Assembly (NCBI GenBank): GCA_027575765.1 | Contig: JANBPT010000931.1 | Span: 1 to 18,774 of the forward strand | Length of the DNA: 18,774 nucleotides | Source: Tieghemiomyces parasiticus | Lineage: Eukaryota > Kickxellomycota > Dimargaritomycetes > Dimargaritales > Dimargaritaceae | Direction: 5' to 3' | In this document: positions 8,741 through 18,616 of the stretch, piece after piece | How the letters are laid out: each line of letters begins with the position of its first letter | How positions within the stretch are numbered: position 1 is the stretch's first letter | Position numbers and translations under genes: made by a program | Notes under the pieces: model-generated | Database searches by the model: none | The model's input: the letters and a program-made list of their open reading frames with translations, nothing else | Told to the model about the DNA's origin: nothing

Positions 8741-11700
8741 TAATCCGAACGGGTACAACTACAGTGTCGGCCCCAAGCGGTTGTGGTGGTGACAGGAACA
8801 ACGGGGGAAGAGGAGACCCGCCCTGGGACCTCCACTCACCCATACCGATGGATGGCAGGGCCTTGACAGCCTGGCGGCTAATGACCGCGGTAGCTGCTCG
8901 AGTATTGCCGAAAGAGAACCCGTACTACCTTTTAGCATACTGCCACCGGTCTACGGCACCCATCTTCAGCTTCGCAACGACGACCAAACCAGACTTTCGC
9001 CCACTTAAATTACCATTTTCGCCTCCTCGACAGCCGTTTCGGGTATCTGATATTCACCTGAGCTAGCGTACATCAATCGATTAGAGAGGTTAGTCAGCTG
9101 GGTCCGAAGTGATATATGGTACCGTCACTATAGCCCTTCAAAAAGAGTCGAGAATGCACTGCCTAACGTACGGGCACTGCGGTACCGGGCCACCCACCCC
9201 CCAAGGCTTCTCTGACCACTTTGGTCAAGTTCACACATCTGATGAACCGGCATTAATTTCCCCTCAACACACGCGCACACACACGTACATAGATCCACGC
9301 TTGCTGAGGTACCATTGAGTATGGAATGATTTGGTCGATCTTCATGAAATACAAGCGCAGTGGCACTGGCTTGCTTACGAAATCCCCTAATGCGCTGCCC
9401 GGTGGATGCGTTGTCGATCAGCACCGCCCAAAAGCCAACTAGTTGATCTCTGGCATTACCTTCCCACCTTGGCTAGCCTCAGGTGCCAACTTTGCTTCAG
9501 GAATTGTAGGTCGTCGGCCTGTAGCCTTGACATCCATCAATTATGCCCTTCTCCACTTTAATCTCCGCCTCCGGTCATATAGCCTGATTCGCAATTATGT
9601 GTAGGTCCATTCTATCGTGATAGATCTACGATTGCACGCCATTGTGAGTACGGGATCCGGTGGTCGGGGTGTACCACGGAGACTGGTAGAAGGGCCTAGT
9701 GACTTACCCCCCTTCCCCGTGCTTCACGGCCGGCAGGGGCATTCCGTGTTACTGTCGATTGCAGGCTATGCCTCGTTCGCTACGAACACTCGACGGGCAA
9801 CCCTTCATAGGATGGCCAGTCGCGAACGGGAAGCCTTCGGGTTAAGTGGAGGCGGGCTTGCATGGTTCCTTCCCAAGTAAATTCGATTTGGTCGAAGGTC
9901 GCCTACCCATCCCTGTCTTCCATTCCGATGACTTCATCCCCTCCGCCGGTCTGGGCTTCGACACCACTCTTGCTGTCAAGGCCGTGGGTGTGCGTGTGCG
10001 AAATATACACAAAACGGAATCTAGTGTGCAACCAATACAGGTCCAGGCCTGGTCATGCAGGGGTCTGCCTCTACTGATTGCTTGGCACGGAAGTGAGGGG
10101 AGCGGCAACTTAGTGCATGACATACATTGGCAACAAGGCACTGCAGTGGGGAAGGTGGAGAAGGGGCGTATTGAAACTAACCACAGTGTGCAGTGCCTGC
10201 ATATGAAATGGTGACGGATAGTACTAGTCAACGCGTTTGTCAGCCGGCTGGACAACTCTGTGGGTGGACCCAGCGGACATAGCCCTGGGGCATTGGGGAC
10301 TATTCACTCATTCGCTTCCGAACCCTTCATTTCACCTTTTCTTTAGTCCGCGGCGTGAAAGCCCATCGGTCCGTTTGTCGAATGGGTAGCCAGGTGACCG
10401 TGTTCTACGATTCGTGGTGCCCAAACCACTCGGCCTGTAGTACACACCCCTTCACTCTCACCCCCCCCCTCAGTTTTTTTTCTCTCCCCTTGCCTTTACA
10501 TTAACCGACACTCGGGGCACCAGACCATCAGCACCGCGGGCCATTCGGGAAAGTGAGCAGCAAGAAGTAAACCTGGCTGGTCGTTACCGCCTTTCATTGT
10601 GACTCGTTCGCTGATTATCGAGGATGGACCGATCTCGGCACCCCATTCCCCCCACGATATACAGACCCTATAGCGGAGCTGCATACTAGGGCGAGGCTTA
10701 GGTCCGGTTCGATTTTACTCTGCCGTGTCAGACATGTTTTGAGGCTCTTACTATACACGATAAAGCCATAAGTACGGTATTTAATCAGTCAAAGGCAACC
10801 ACAAAGGGTGTGCAGATGAGGGCAGCGCATTGGAGAGTAGCGTGGGAGGGTCGGCCTGTCGAGTTTTCGAAGGGAAGAGGCGACGCCTTGACGGAAATGC
10901 AAACCACCTCCATGACCTTCAGGATCCGCTACGAGGCTGCAGTATATTGTTAAGGGTAGGGGATGTGGGCAGGAGGAAGGGGGGTTAATGAACACATCAC
11001 CCACGCACTCCCAGGCGGTTAGTATATTTAACGTAGAAAAAAAAGAGACTATGACAAGTACTTTCCTATTGCCTAACTCTGTACCACTCTTAGTGATTCA
11101 CAGAAATAATGGCTGAGTTGGCAGTGGGAAAGAGTAACGACCGCGTCCGTGATAAGAATATCTGGCGATTTAATAATAAAAATCACAGCTCTTCAAACCC
11201 CAATGCAGATCAGGTTATCTGACGAGAAGGCGCCCCCCTTTGGCCGATCTTATCTGGTGCCCCTGCTTCTTCGTGCTAGCAGTCAGTAAGTTAGCGTGTG
11301 ACATCAGGTCGTTTATCGGCAGATAATCATTATAGAGGGTATTGGGGGATAGGAAAGAGGAGGCGGGGTTTATTGAATGCGATGGTGGACGCCTACATCC
11401 ATAGACGCTAAAGATGGTTTACCTCTACGACGAAGTAAATAATTCATGAACTGAGATGGCGCGGGGGAAGATGTGGTTTAGAAATTCGAATCGATTCTAG
11501 GGGAAGAGTCCGCCTGTTCACCATTTACCTTCCCAACCCAAACTAATCATTGATATCGCCCTCTTGCGGATCAATCGTCACGCCATCGTCCTCAAAGGTA
11601 AAATCAGTAAAAGGGACTCACCCGGACTCAAGGTGGCGCGCCAGGGTTTCCCAGACACTACAAGGAAAGATATCTTATCGCTTTACCAACCTGGAGAATG

Positions 11701-14700
11701 TAAAGTGAAGTGCGCGGAGGTGAAGGGAACGAGAGGGGAGGGGAGGGTGAACTATCCGATTTATCATTTGTATAGGGAACTCTGGCCACCGGGTATGCTT
11801 GTATGTGGGGTGATAAGGTAACTAAGTACGGGAATGACCGCGTGTGCAGCAGCAGCCCGGGCTGAGGGTCATTGGAAGGGAGGAAGGGGTGCCATACTTT
11901 TCTAGTTAAGTTTACAAGTTCAGTGTTGCTTATGGAACATGTAAACCATGGCGAAACCGACTGTATAGGCTATGTTGTTATTGATCCTTAGACTCCCCCC
12001 CTCCCGCGCCTTAGTGTTTGAGAAACGGGATGGAAGCGGAAGTGGAAAAAAAAACTAAAAAATAAAACTCTTCAGGTGACACATGAATTCTCATGGGTAT
12101 CAGCGGTATACTGTCCCCCCAATCGTTCTGTACCAGTCAACTGATATTGAACATGTCAGTCGGTCCGGACCTACTGCTTGTGAGGCTGTGGGTGGGCATC
12201 ATTGATGGCCACAACCCGCCGAAAAAGGCATATTGCCGTGGATATTACGAATGCACAACCTTCACGTAATTGGGGTCACTAATTACCGAAGCCAAACTTA
12301 TGAGGCGGCCACTTCCAAACCGACCCCATCTTGTCTCACTCTCTCCCCCCCCCCCACACACACAGGCACATCGTATCAAACTCTCGGTGGATACCTGGCC
12401 AACGGGTGTGGCTGTGCGTTCAACGGTGTTAGCAAGGGAAGGAACTTGTCCACGTTTGGAATGAACAGGGACGGTAATGGTTGAGCCACTTTAGAACATC
12501 CTCTTACTCTCGCTATGCGGCTGTACAGGGAGGGGAGGGTAGACATATATCCCAAGGAAATAGCTTCCTGATTAATCCTTCATATTCTCTTAGGGGGACA
12601 GAAGCCTGTGCGCATCCAAAGGCGACAGTCGAAATGCTAATGGCTTCCAGGTTGGTAGAAAAGTCTTACCCCAAAAGGCTGACCACCTCATAGAATGGGT
12701 CGTCCGGAAGTAAAGCGAGAGATCAGGCGTGGGCAGTAGCCTGGTGGCTGTATGGGGGGGGAGGACAGGGCTAGGTACTGAGCTATCCTGGTCGATCGAC
12801 CAGCCTCTCTCTTCGCTCGCAAAACAAGCCAAATGATAATAAGTTAGTCGCATCGTTCCTACCTTTCTCCCGCCCTTAAACTTAGTCCGCCACTAGCACA
12901 GAGCACAGTAAGGGAGTTACACAATGAAAAGCACCTGGCCGTCGTGTGCATTACACTGTTGGTTATTGGCGGCATTCTGTTATGCAGAGCGCAGCGGACG
13001 GGATGAAAATGGCCTACTCAGAGCACGGTTGGTTGTGACCAGACTACCCATTAACACATCACTACGCCGCGCCAAGTCTATCTCCTACCCTTCAAGGTCT
13101 TAACTTGCCACCGACTGTCGTCCCGGGATAGGTGGAGTCTGGGCTGATCCGCGTTTTGTCGTTAACATTGTCATCCGAGGGAGGGGAGAGGGATCCAAAT
13201 AATCCACTTTCTTCTAGGTTTTGACAGATTCTTCGCCCGGTCGCCTCTCTGTAGAGGATAGGCAGATATAGCCGTCACGGCCAGTCTTACGTTTGGTGAT
13301 TTTTAGAAAGGGTTGTAGGTTGCCAATATCACAGCAGTTGTGATGGACCGCTGAGAGGGAGGACGAGCGGGACAAGGCGGAGTGAAGGGTTAGCCCGCAC
13401 GAAATCCCCTCCCCCCCTTTAGGCCTAACCCATGGGGGAAGGAGGAGGGAGGGGGGGGTCCGGAATACACATCGGCTTGAAGACAACTTTGACCAAAGGG
13501 GTTCGCAACCTTGTCAGGCTGACACCAAGAAAGAAAGAGAAGTAAAGGGTTTAGAGTGGTTCCTACCCTACTGTGTCAAGCATGGTCTCTATGCAGCGAG
13601 AGGGCTAGCAATAAAAGCGTTTAGGGGTGGTTTAATATGAGACACTTCCTCTTTACCCTCGAATTTCTCCCCGTCCCTCCCCCTGAGTCTACCCCTCATC
13701 ACCCCATAATGTCTGAGGTCTGCCTGTCCGTCCGATGGAGCGCCGATCAGGAGTGGAGTCACTCGTCTGTCACTTTCTCGTCCGTCTCAGATCCAAGTTA
13801 ATGGCGGGGGACGGGCACCGAGATTGAGAAGTCTGGGCGACGGTGAGAATTGTGACATTTTGGACCATTACCTCTCCCCTCCCCCGTCTCCTTAACATCC
13901 TGAGACTCCGTGCTTAGCCATGGCTGTCCCCAGCCGAAGCTTCTTGCGGTGGTTCACAGGTCCAGTTGATTGTATCCCGACAGAGGGTCCCTCTATGTAT
14001 CTTAAGCTTTATCTTACGACAAAGTAGGGTGGAATAAGGCTGAATTGTCATCCAGTCGTGTGAACGACGGATTCAAAAGATGTGCTGGGTGAGTTTGGTG
14101 TGTTTATATCATTTTCTTTATCCTATAAAAGTGAAAAGAAGGCTAATTGACAAGTTGACCAGTCAATGGCATTGCACTAGAGTCCCGCTTTTTTTTTCTG
14201 CCTGATTTTACTACCTCGCGCAAGCAGCCATCTCTGTAATGACTCAGTTTTAAAGCTGGGAAACCGACCAGACATCCAAAAGCTGTGTGCCGCCGACCTA
14301 TCGATGTTGAAGCCAGTAATGGTGGTGCTCCTGCCATTCATTGCTAATGAAAAAGCCAGTCGCCTGCCAGAGTACCTTGCCCTCTTTCTCTTCCACCGGC
14401 GGACCTCCTGACCGCCCTGTCAGTCAACGTAAGAGGGTCCCTAAATATCATAACCATGACCTCGTATATCAGGGATATGGGGAATGGGTTGATAGTTCCC
14501 CCACCTTCTCTCTCTTGTAATTAGGCACGCTGTCTTGGTGGATTGCCAGCTTCTCTCATGGCTTGTATTATGGAGGGGCAATTCAATTTTAATAACACTT
14601 TGGTCCGGGCGTCCCGGGAGTGAATAGGTGCCGTGTCTGAACCTATACGCCTCCGATCGCCCCACGTTGGTGTAATCCTACGGTAGGAGCACGTTGTTCT

Positions 14701-14796
14701 TTTCGACCGACCATTACGGCTCCTCTATTTCCTCTGCATACAAGAGGATACCACAGGGCTGCCAGTCTAACGCCTGAGCATGGTCATACATGGTAC
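8741..14796. other. Six kilobases with no recognisable gene
   Basis: Reading frames are short on both strands (longest 137 codons, minus strand 9842-10255) and none matches a family I know. No reverse transcriptase, integrase, transposase or terminal repeat was visible. Low-complexity items include C9 at 10461-10469, C11 at 12345-12355 running into (CA)5, G8 at 12754-12761, G8 at 13451-13458 and T-rich runs near 14190 and 14820. A purine-rich tract lies at about 11695-11755 and pyrimidine-rich tracts at about 13645-13710 and 13870-13895. Confidence 0.5.
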
Positions 14797-14802
14797 TTTA
14801 AT
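14797..14802 (-). promoter_or_regulatory. Candidate poly(A) signal of CSTF1
   Basis: ATTAAA on the minus strand, 115 nt beyond the CSTF1 stop codon, preceded by an A-rich GATAAA-like stretch near 14821-14832. It is a common variant signal but short, so chance is possible. Confidence 0.35.
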
Positions 14803-14916
14803 TATGTTTATGAGGGTGACTTTTTTTTTATCATTAAAGTGTCAAGCTTCTGCTAACCCCAATAGTTACACCTACTGATCAAAGCTGCAGCTAGTGAAGG
14901 TATACGCAACAATTTA

Positions 14917-16529
14917 TCAGGCTTCCGTGCTACTACTACTTGGGGCGGTCCAATATTTGATCTTGTTGTCATCGCTAAGGAGAAAGGAGGAGGGGAGGAG
15001 AGGCAGGGGGGAGTGGGACCGGAAGGAAGGTATTGTTACATAAGCTTTAGTCTAAGGGCGGCCGGTGGATACACCTTTAAAGCCAGGTGTCTCTCACCGT
15101 CCAGCAAATTGTAGACCAGTGTCGGGCAGGGGCTTAGGGACGTGAAACTTACCCGCAGGTGAGCAGACCTGAGTCGGTGGGGGATGTGGCCAGCCAGTTG
15201 ATGGGGCAGTTGTGCGCTGTAAATCCGGATGATTGTGCGGAATGGGTCAAGTGGGGGCCAAATTACAGGGTGAGGCGTTGGGTGAGCATATTAACCGACG
15301 TAAAGTAGTGTACCGTAAAAAAAATCATGAAGTAGGGATCCTCTCCCCCCCTCAGGGAAACCCGCGCCCTCCTCCTCACTCAGCGGCAGCATCCCATGAA
15401 AATTCCTGAACACTTACCAGCCCACTGACCAACGAAGGCACCCGTCTTGGAATCCCAGTAGCATACTTGGTGCCTGTCCTCGTCGATACTGAACACCAGA
15501 CTCTCGTTGTAATTGAACGCGGCGGGAACGTGGAACTTGGTATGGGCGGCGCCCTTAAATGTGTGCACCAGTTTCCCGCTGGTGGTCTCCCACAACTTAG
15601 CCGACGAGTCGCGGCCACTAGACAGGATATACTTGCCATTCCGCGAAAACTGGGCCGTGGACACACCGTTCCCGCCGTGAGCCTTCTCCAGGGTCTTGAC
15701 ACACGATCCCGATACGATATCCCATATCTTGATGGCGTCGTCGTCCCCAGCCGTCACCATATGGGACCCGTTATCAGCGAACCGGACCTGCCGGATTCCG
15801 CCGGACGTATGCTGGTCGTCCGGATTACGCGACGCAGTGTACCCTTGGAACGTCTTGACGTCGAAAAGCCGGATGGACGGAGCTGACTGCGCGGCAGCGG
15901 CTAGGAAATCGCCCGACGGGTGGAAACTGATGGCTAGGACTGGGTGCGAGTCCTGGAAGTGCTGAATGGACCACTTGACCTTGGGCCGCATCATGTCGTA
16001 CAGCTTAATTTGGCGGTCCGCCGAGCAGGTGGCGAGCACCATGCCGTTCGGGTGGAAAGCCAGGTCGTTCACCCGGTCGCTCTGGTCGTAGAGTGCCTGG
16101 ATCATTGGTTTGTCCTCGATGTGGTTACTGCGAAGATTCATTTTGGCCACGTCGAGCACCTTGACCGTGGTATCATAGGACCCTGACGCGGCATAGCGGC
16201 CTGGTTGGTGGGTGCGGGAGAGCGATAAAGAAGAAGAAGGGGTAAGAGGTGTGGCTATGGGTTTTAGGAGCGTGATGGCAATTGATCGGTACCATTTCCA
16301 GACCCATTGCGCCCGTGTGGACCCGTCACCGTGGCTGCCCTGGCCGGCCAGAGCGATGTGGTTCCACAATTGGTCATCATGTGTCTTTCTCAATAAAGAA
16401 GGCTCTCTGCTTACCGTCATAGTTAAAGGTGGCCGTCGAGCATGGGCCCTGGTGCATCGTCGAGTAGCATACGGTGTAGTCGAGCGGTACTGCCGGTATG
16501 GGCTCGGCGGGGTTGTCCGTGGTGGCCAT
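14917..16529 (-). CDS. CSTF1: Cleavage stimulation factor subunit 1 (CstF-50), four exons
   Basis: WD40 subunit of the CstF complex, which binds the GU-rich element in nuclear pre-mRNA 3'-end cleavage and polyadenylation. Exons are 16529-16415, 16200-15418, 15216-15153 and 14974-14917; the 1020 nt encode 339 residues. Joins fall in Gly39, Ala300 and Gly321 (phases 1, 1, 2). Seven WD repeats are visible, starting at about residue 18, with blade ends such as GSYDTTVKVLD, CSADRQIKLYD, SIRLFD, GDDDAIKIWD, GRDSSAKLWE, QVCYWD and GDDNKIKYW. Diagnostic matches to animal CstF-50 include HQGPC, ISFHPSGDFL, DDQHT, EKAHGG and KYILSSGRDSSAKLWE. The last blade is spread over exons 3 and 4. ATG 16529 sits in a CCACCATGG context. 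The model lacks the roughly 65-residue N-terminal homodimerisation domain of animal CstF-50 and is about 90 residues shorter. Confidence 0.95.
14975..15152 (-). other. CSTF1 intron 3 (178 bp)
   Basis: Donor CGG|GTAAGT, acceptor CCTTAG|. A long, nearly pure pyrimidine tract lies directly before the acceptor. Splicing restores the last WD blade (LLTCG joined to DDNKIKYW); read through, the frame stops at once after LLTCG. Confidence 0.93.
15217..15417 (-). other. CSTF1 intron 2 (201 bp)
   Basis: Donor CTG|GTAAGT after GQWA, acceptor TTTACAG|. It joins the sixth blade to HNCPINWLATSP, which matches the GHNNIV...HSP segment of animal CstF-50. Confidence 0.93.
16201..16414 (-). other. CSTF1 intron 1 (214 bp)
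   Basis: Donor ACG|GTAAGC, acceptor CAACCAG|. Splicing joins TFNYD to GRYAASGSYD, the expected first WD blade. The intron is open in the frame of exon 2, so unspliced gene calls would wrongly extend the protein to an ATG in the intron at 16420. Confidence 0.95.
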
Positions 16530-17092
16530 GGTGGAGAGGATTACAAAAAAAAGAAAGGAATGCACTAGAGAAGAGTAAAGAAAGCGTGTATGTATATATG
16601 TAGCAATAGACGCAGCTGGAGCAGAGAAGTCATAATTTAAATGTGGAATGAGGAATTCAGGAAGTGCACTCTGTTGGCCGTCGGAATCTAAGGTTGAAGC
16701 TCATGGGAGTTTTTCACCGTGGAGAAAGTCGCCAGGCAACTGAGGGGGGGGGCGTGACACCATTACAAGGGCACTTCTGCGTTCATGCAACACGCCGTTG
16801 CAAAAACTAGTACCTTGAGATTGGACAATGAGAAGGTATTTAAAATTTGCCTCCCCCCTTCTCTCTATCATTGTCATTAAACACTGAGCTACGGGGCATC
16901 TGAAAACGATTTATTGTACCACTACTACTACTACACATCAAGGTGCGAGGTGGTGTGGATAATCAGAGAAGATTGGTGGTGTGTGCTGGCCGAAACCAAC
17001 TTATATCGTACAAAATAGAATGAAAATACAGAAAGAATCCTAATCAGGATTACCGGGCCGACCGATAACGCTTTTCTTCCTAGAAATATTCT
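16530..17092. other. Intergenic region between CsbD-like gene and CSTF1
   Basis: It should hold the CsbD-like 3'UTR (right) and the CSTF1 promoter and 5'UTR (left). A polypyrimidine stretch ending in CTAG (16586-16565, minus strand) 36 nt before the CSTF1 ATG looks like a splice acceptor and may close a 5'UTR intron. The frame of the CSTF1 ATG is open back to 16700 but has no upstream ATG. There is a G9 run at 16744-16752 and an (ACT)4 repeat at 16921-16932. Confidence 0.5.
16910..16915 (-). promoter_or_regulatory. Canonical poly(A) signal of the CsbD-like gene
   Basis: AATAAA on the minus strand, about 180 nt beyond the stop codon of the CsbD-like gene. It is correctly oriented and the only exact hexamer I found in this interval. 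Confidence 0.55.
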
Positions 17093-17551
17093 TTAGTGGT
17101 TGGCGTGGAACTTGGCAGCCTCGGCGCCCTGCTTGGCATTGGCAGCGGTGTTGTGGGCGGGTCGACCGTGAACCTTGCTGGCCTGGGCCTGTTGGGCACC
17201 GGTGACGGCCTCCTGGCGGTTATCGACCTTGGCGGCCTCGCGGCGGGCCTGGCCTTCCATCTTCTGCTCCTCGCCGCGAACCTTCATGTTGGTACTACCG
17301 ACAGCGGTACCCATAGCCTTGGTCACGCTACCCTTCATTTGCTGGGCGGCACCGCCCATCTTGCTGGGGGAACCACCAGCGGTCGTGCCGTGGTGGCCGG
17401 CGGTGGTGTGGTTAGCCGTAGTATGGCCACCAGTGGTAGCATTGGTGTGGCGGTCGGCGAAACCACTACCCATGGCGCTTGGGTTGGTGGCACCAGTCTG
17501 CGGGGCGGCGAAAGTACCGTGGTTGTTGATGGGAGCGCCGTTGTGATGCAT
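17093..17551 (-). CDS. CsbD-like stress-response family protein (152 aa)
   Basis: A small intronless protein in two parts. Residues 1-62 are low complexity, rich in His, Asn, Thr, Gly and Ala (for example GGHTTANHTTAGHHGTTAGG). Residues about 63-110 carry a CsbD-like pattern: GAAQQMKGSVTKAMGTAVGS followed by KVRGEEQKMEGQARREAAK, with the repeated G..Q..KG and G..Q..EG spacing of that family. The C-terminal 40 residues are polar, Ala/Gln/Lys/His-rich and probably helical. There is no signal peptide or membrane segment, so a soluble cytosolic or nuclear location is likely. CsbD was named from a sigma-B-dependent stress gene of Bacillus, and related fungal proteins have been described as cruciform-DNA binding; the molecular function is not known. 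The ATG has A at -3. A TATA box and two CCCCT motifs lie upstream. The family call rests on pattern, not on a search. Confidence 0.85.
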   Translation of the reverse strand: MHHNGAPINNHGTFAAPQTGATNPSAMGSGFADRHTNATTGGHTTANHTTAGHHGTTAGGSPSKMGGAAQQMKGSVTKAMGTAVGSTNMKVRGEEQKMEGQARREAAKVDNRQEAVTGAQQAQASKVHGRPAHNTAANAKQGAEAAKFHANH

Positions 17552-17705
17552 GATGAAGTAGGTAAGATGGGGGGTAGGGCGGTGGGACGCTACGTAGGAT
17601 GAGTAGGCAAGAGGAGAATGGTGTGGTGATGTTATAGCTGTAGAGAACTGGATGGCTGTGTCAAATGATGATGTTTTGGCTAACTGGTGGTAGCGGAACG
17701 TAGTT

Positions 17706-17713
17706 CTTTTATA
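17706..17713 (-). promoter_or_regulatory. TATA box of the CsbD-like gene
   Basis: TATAAAAG on the minus strand, about 155 bp upstream of the ATG, preceded on the sense strand by a pyrimidine-rich tract. The spacing fits a conventional TATA promoter with a 5'UTR of roughly 100 nt or a little more. Confidence 0.6.
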
Positions 17714-17727
17714 TGGGTTGAGAAAGA

Positions 17728-17740
17728 AGGGGGGAAGGGG
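17728..17740 (-). promoter_or_regulatory. Two STRE-like CCCCT motifs
   Basis: CCCCT occurs twice on the minus strand (17728-17732 and 17736-17740), 15-27 bp upstream of the TATA box. In yeasts, STREs of this sequence bind Msn2/Msn4-type factors under stress. G/C runs are common in this window, so the motifs may only be part of a generic pyrimidine tract. Confidence 0.35.
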
Positions 17741-17744
17741 GAGT

Positions 17745-18527
17745 TAAAAGCCATCATCGGTCGTCTTCCATGCGACTCGAGGAGTTTCGCATCCTCAAAA
17801 ACAAAACTAAAACATGCCGTGTCATGCCCTTTCTGCTGGCTGAGCCTAATTCCAGGCTTACGTCATTAGCAAGGACACCTTGCTATGAAGTACCGGGAAA
17901 AAAGTAAAGTACTGGGGCCTTGATATGTAGCAACCCTGATGTCACTCACTTCCCTATCACCTCCGTCACACAATGGTAGGAAGGAATCCATACGAGTTTC
18001 GTGGCAAGCAGAGTTCCCCCGCCCAAGTTGTGGCGTCACCGGTCGGTCATCAAAAGCGACGGGGTCGCACGTTTAAGCACAATGTGCCCATATCTACATT
18101 AGATGCCCCCCAGGTACGTGATGTCTGGGCAGCAACGAATTAAACAAAGTGTTATAGTATGACGCCCTCAATCCAAAAGGTCGATGGTGGGCTAAGTTTC
18201 ATATCGAGTGTCCCATTTATTGGCTCATCATGCGGTCATCAATAAATGCACAGTCGATTGGTCAAAATCATGTTGGGATTGGCCGGCCTGCTGCGCCACG
18301 TCCTAGTTATAGAAGGCCTGATTCATAGGGTCAGCGATTATAATGATGATGTGTAGCAGACTGTGGTGAGAACACAATGGTTAAGTTGGGTGTTGGCGCA
18401 TTGAAAACTACTATCGCCAAAAATTTGGAATAGCCGGAAAACCGAGTTGCATCGTCAGGATGTTTTGTGTAGAACATGTTAACAGCCTGGTCGACAAAGT
18501 CGGAAAAGATGGCTGGTAAAAGTCACC
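17745..18527. other. Intergenic region, no recognisable gene
   Basis: Between the CsbD-like promoter and the tRNA terminator I see no long or recognisable reading frame on either strand and no second tRNA. Confidence 0.5.
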
Positions 18528-18532
18528 AAAAA
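18528..18532 (-). terminator. Pol III terminator of tRNA-Leu
   Basis: TTTTT on the minus strand, starting 3 nt after the discriminator base: the standard RNA polymerase III stop signal. Confidence 0.85.
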
Positions 18533-18534
18533 GA

Positions 18535-18616
18535 TGAGCGGAGTGGGATTCGAACCCACGCCTCCGGAGAGATCACGGCCTTAACGTGACGCCTTAGACC
18601 GCTCGGCCATCCGCCC
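18535..18616 (-). tRNA. tRNA-Leu(AAG)
   Basis: A class II tRNA of 82 nt including discriminator A73. The acceptor stem is GGGCGGA/TCCGCTC (one G-T pair). The D arm contains the A box TGGCCGAGCGG (18609-18599). The anticodon stem TCACG/CGTGA encloses loop TTAAGGC with anticodon AAG (18582-18580) and G37. A long variable arm follows, then a T arm GTGGG-TTCGAAT-CCCAC forming the B box. There is no intron and CCA is not encoded, as expected for a eukaryotic nuclear gene. With A34 edited to inosine it would read CUU and CUC leucine codons. Confidence 0.97.

Noticed and set aside
9842..10255. Overlapping 122- and 137-codon open frames on opposite strands
   Set aside because: Neither resembles a known protein, and such pairs arise by chance.
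10700..10725. ggttcgatttt resembling a tRNA B box
   Set aside because: The flanks cannot form a T stem and no A box or acceptor stem is present.
7501..12033. Direct repeat gagaaacgggatgg at about 7501 and about 12020
   Set aside because: One 14-base match is expected by chance in a window of this size, and the flanks diverge at once.
15467..15886. 139-codon plus-strand open frame within CSTF1
   Set aside because: It lies wholly antisense to well-matched WD40 coding sequence.
16201..16414. ATGATGA in CSTF1 intron 1 resembling a C box of a C/D snoRNA
   Set aside because: No CTGA D box or terminal stem follows within the intron.
16415..16420. Unspliced CSTF1 start at 16420 inside intron 1
   Set aside because: The leader it would add has no WD40 character, whereas splicing at 16414/16201 restores the conserved first blade.
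17096..17602. 168-codon plus-strand open frame opposite the CsbD-like gene
   Set aside because: It is a Gly/Val-rich antisense shadow created by the Ala/Thr/His/Gly codons of the minus-strand gene; it has no family resemblance.
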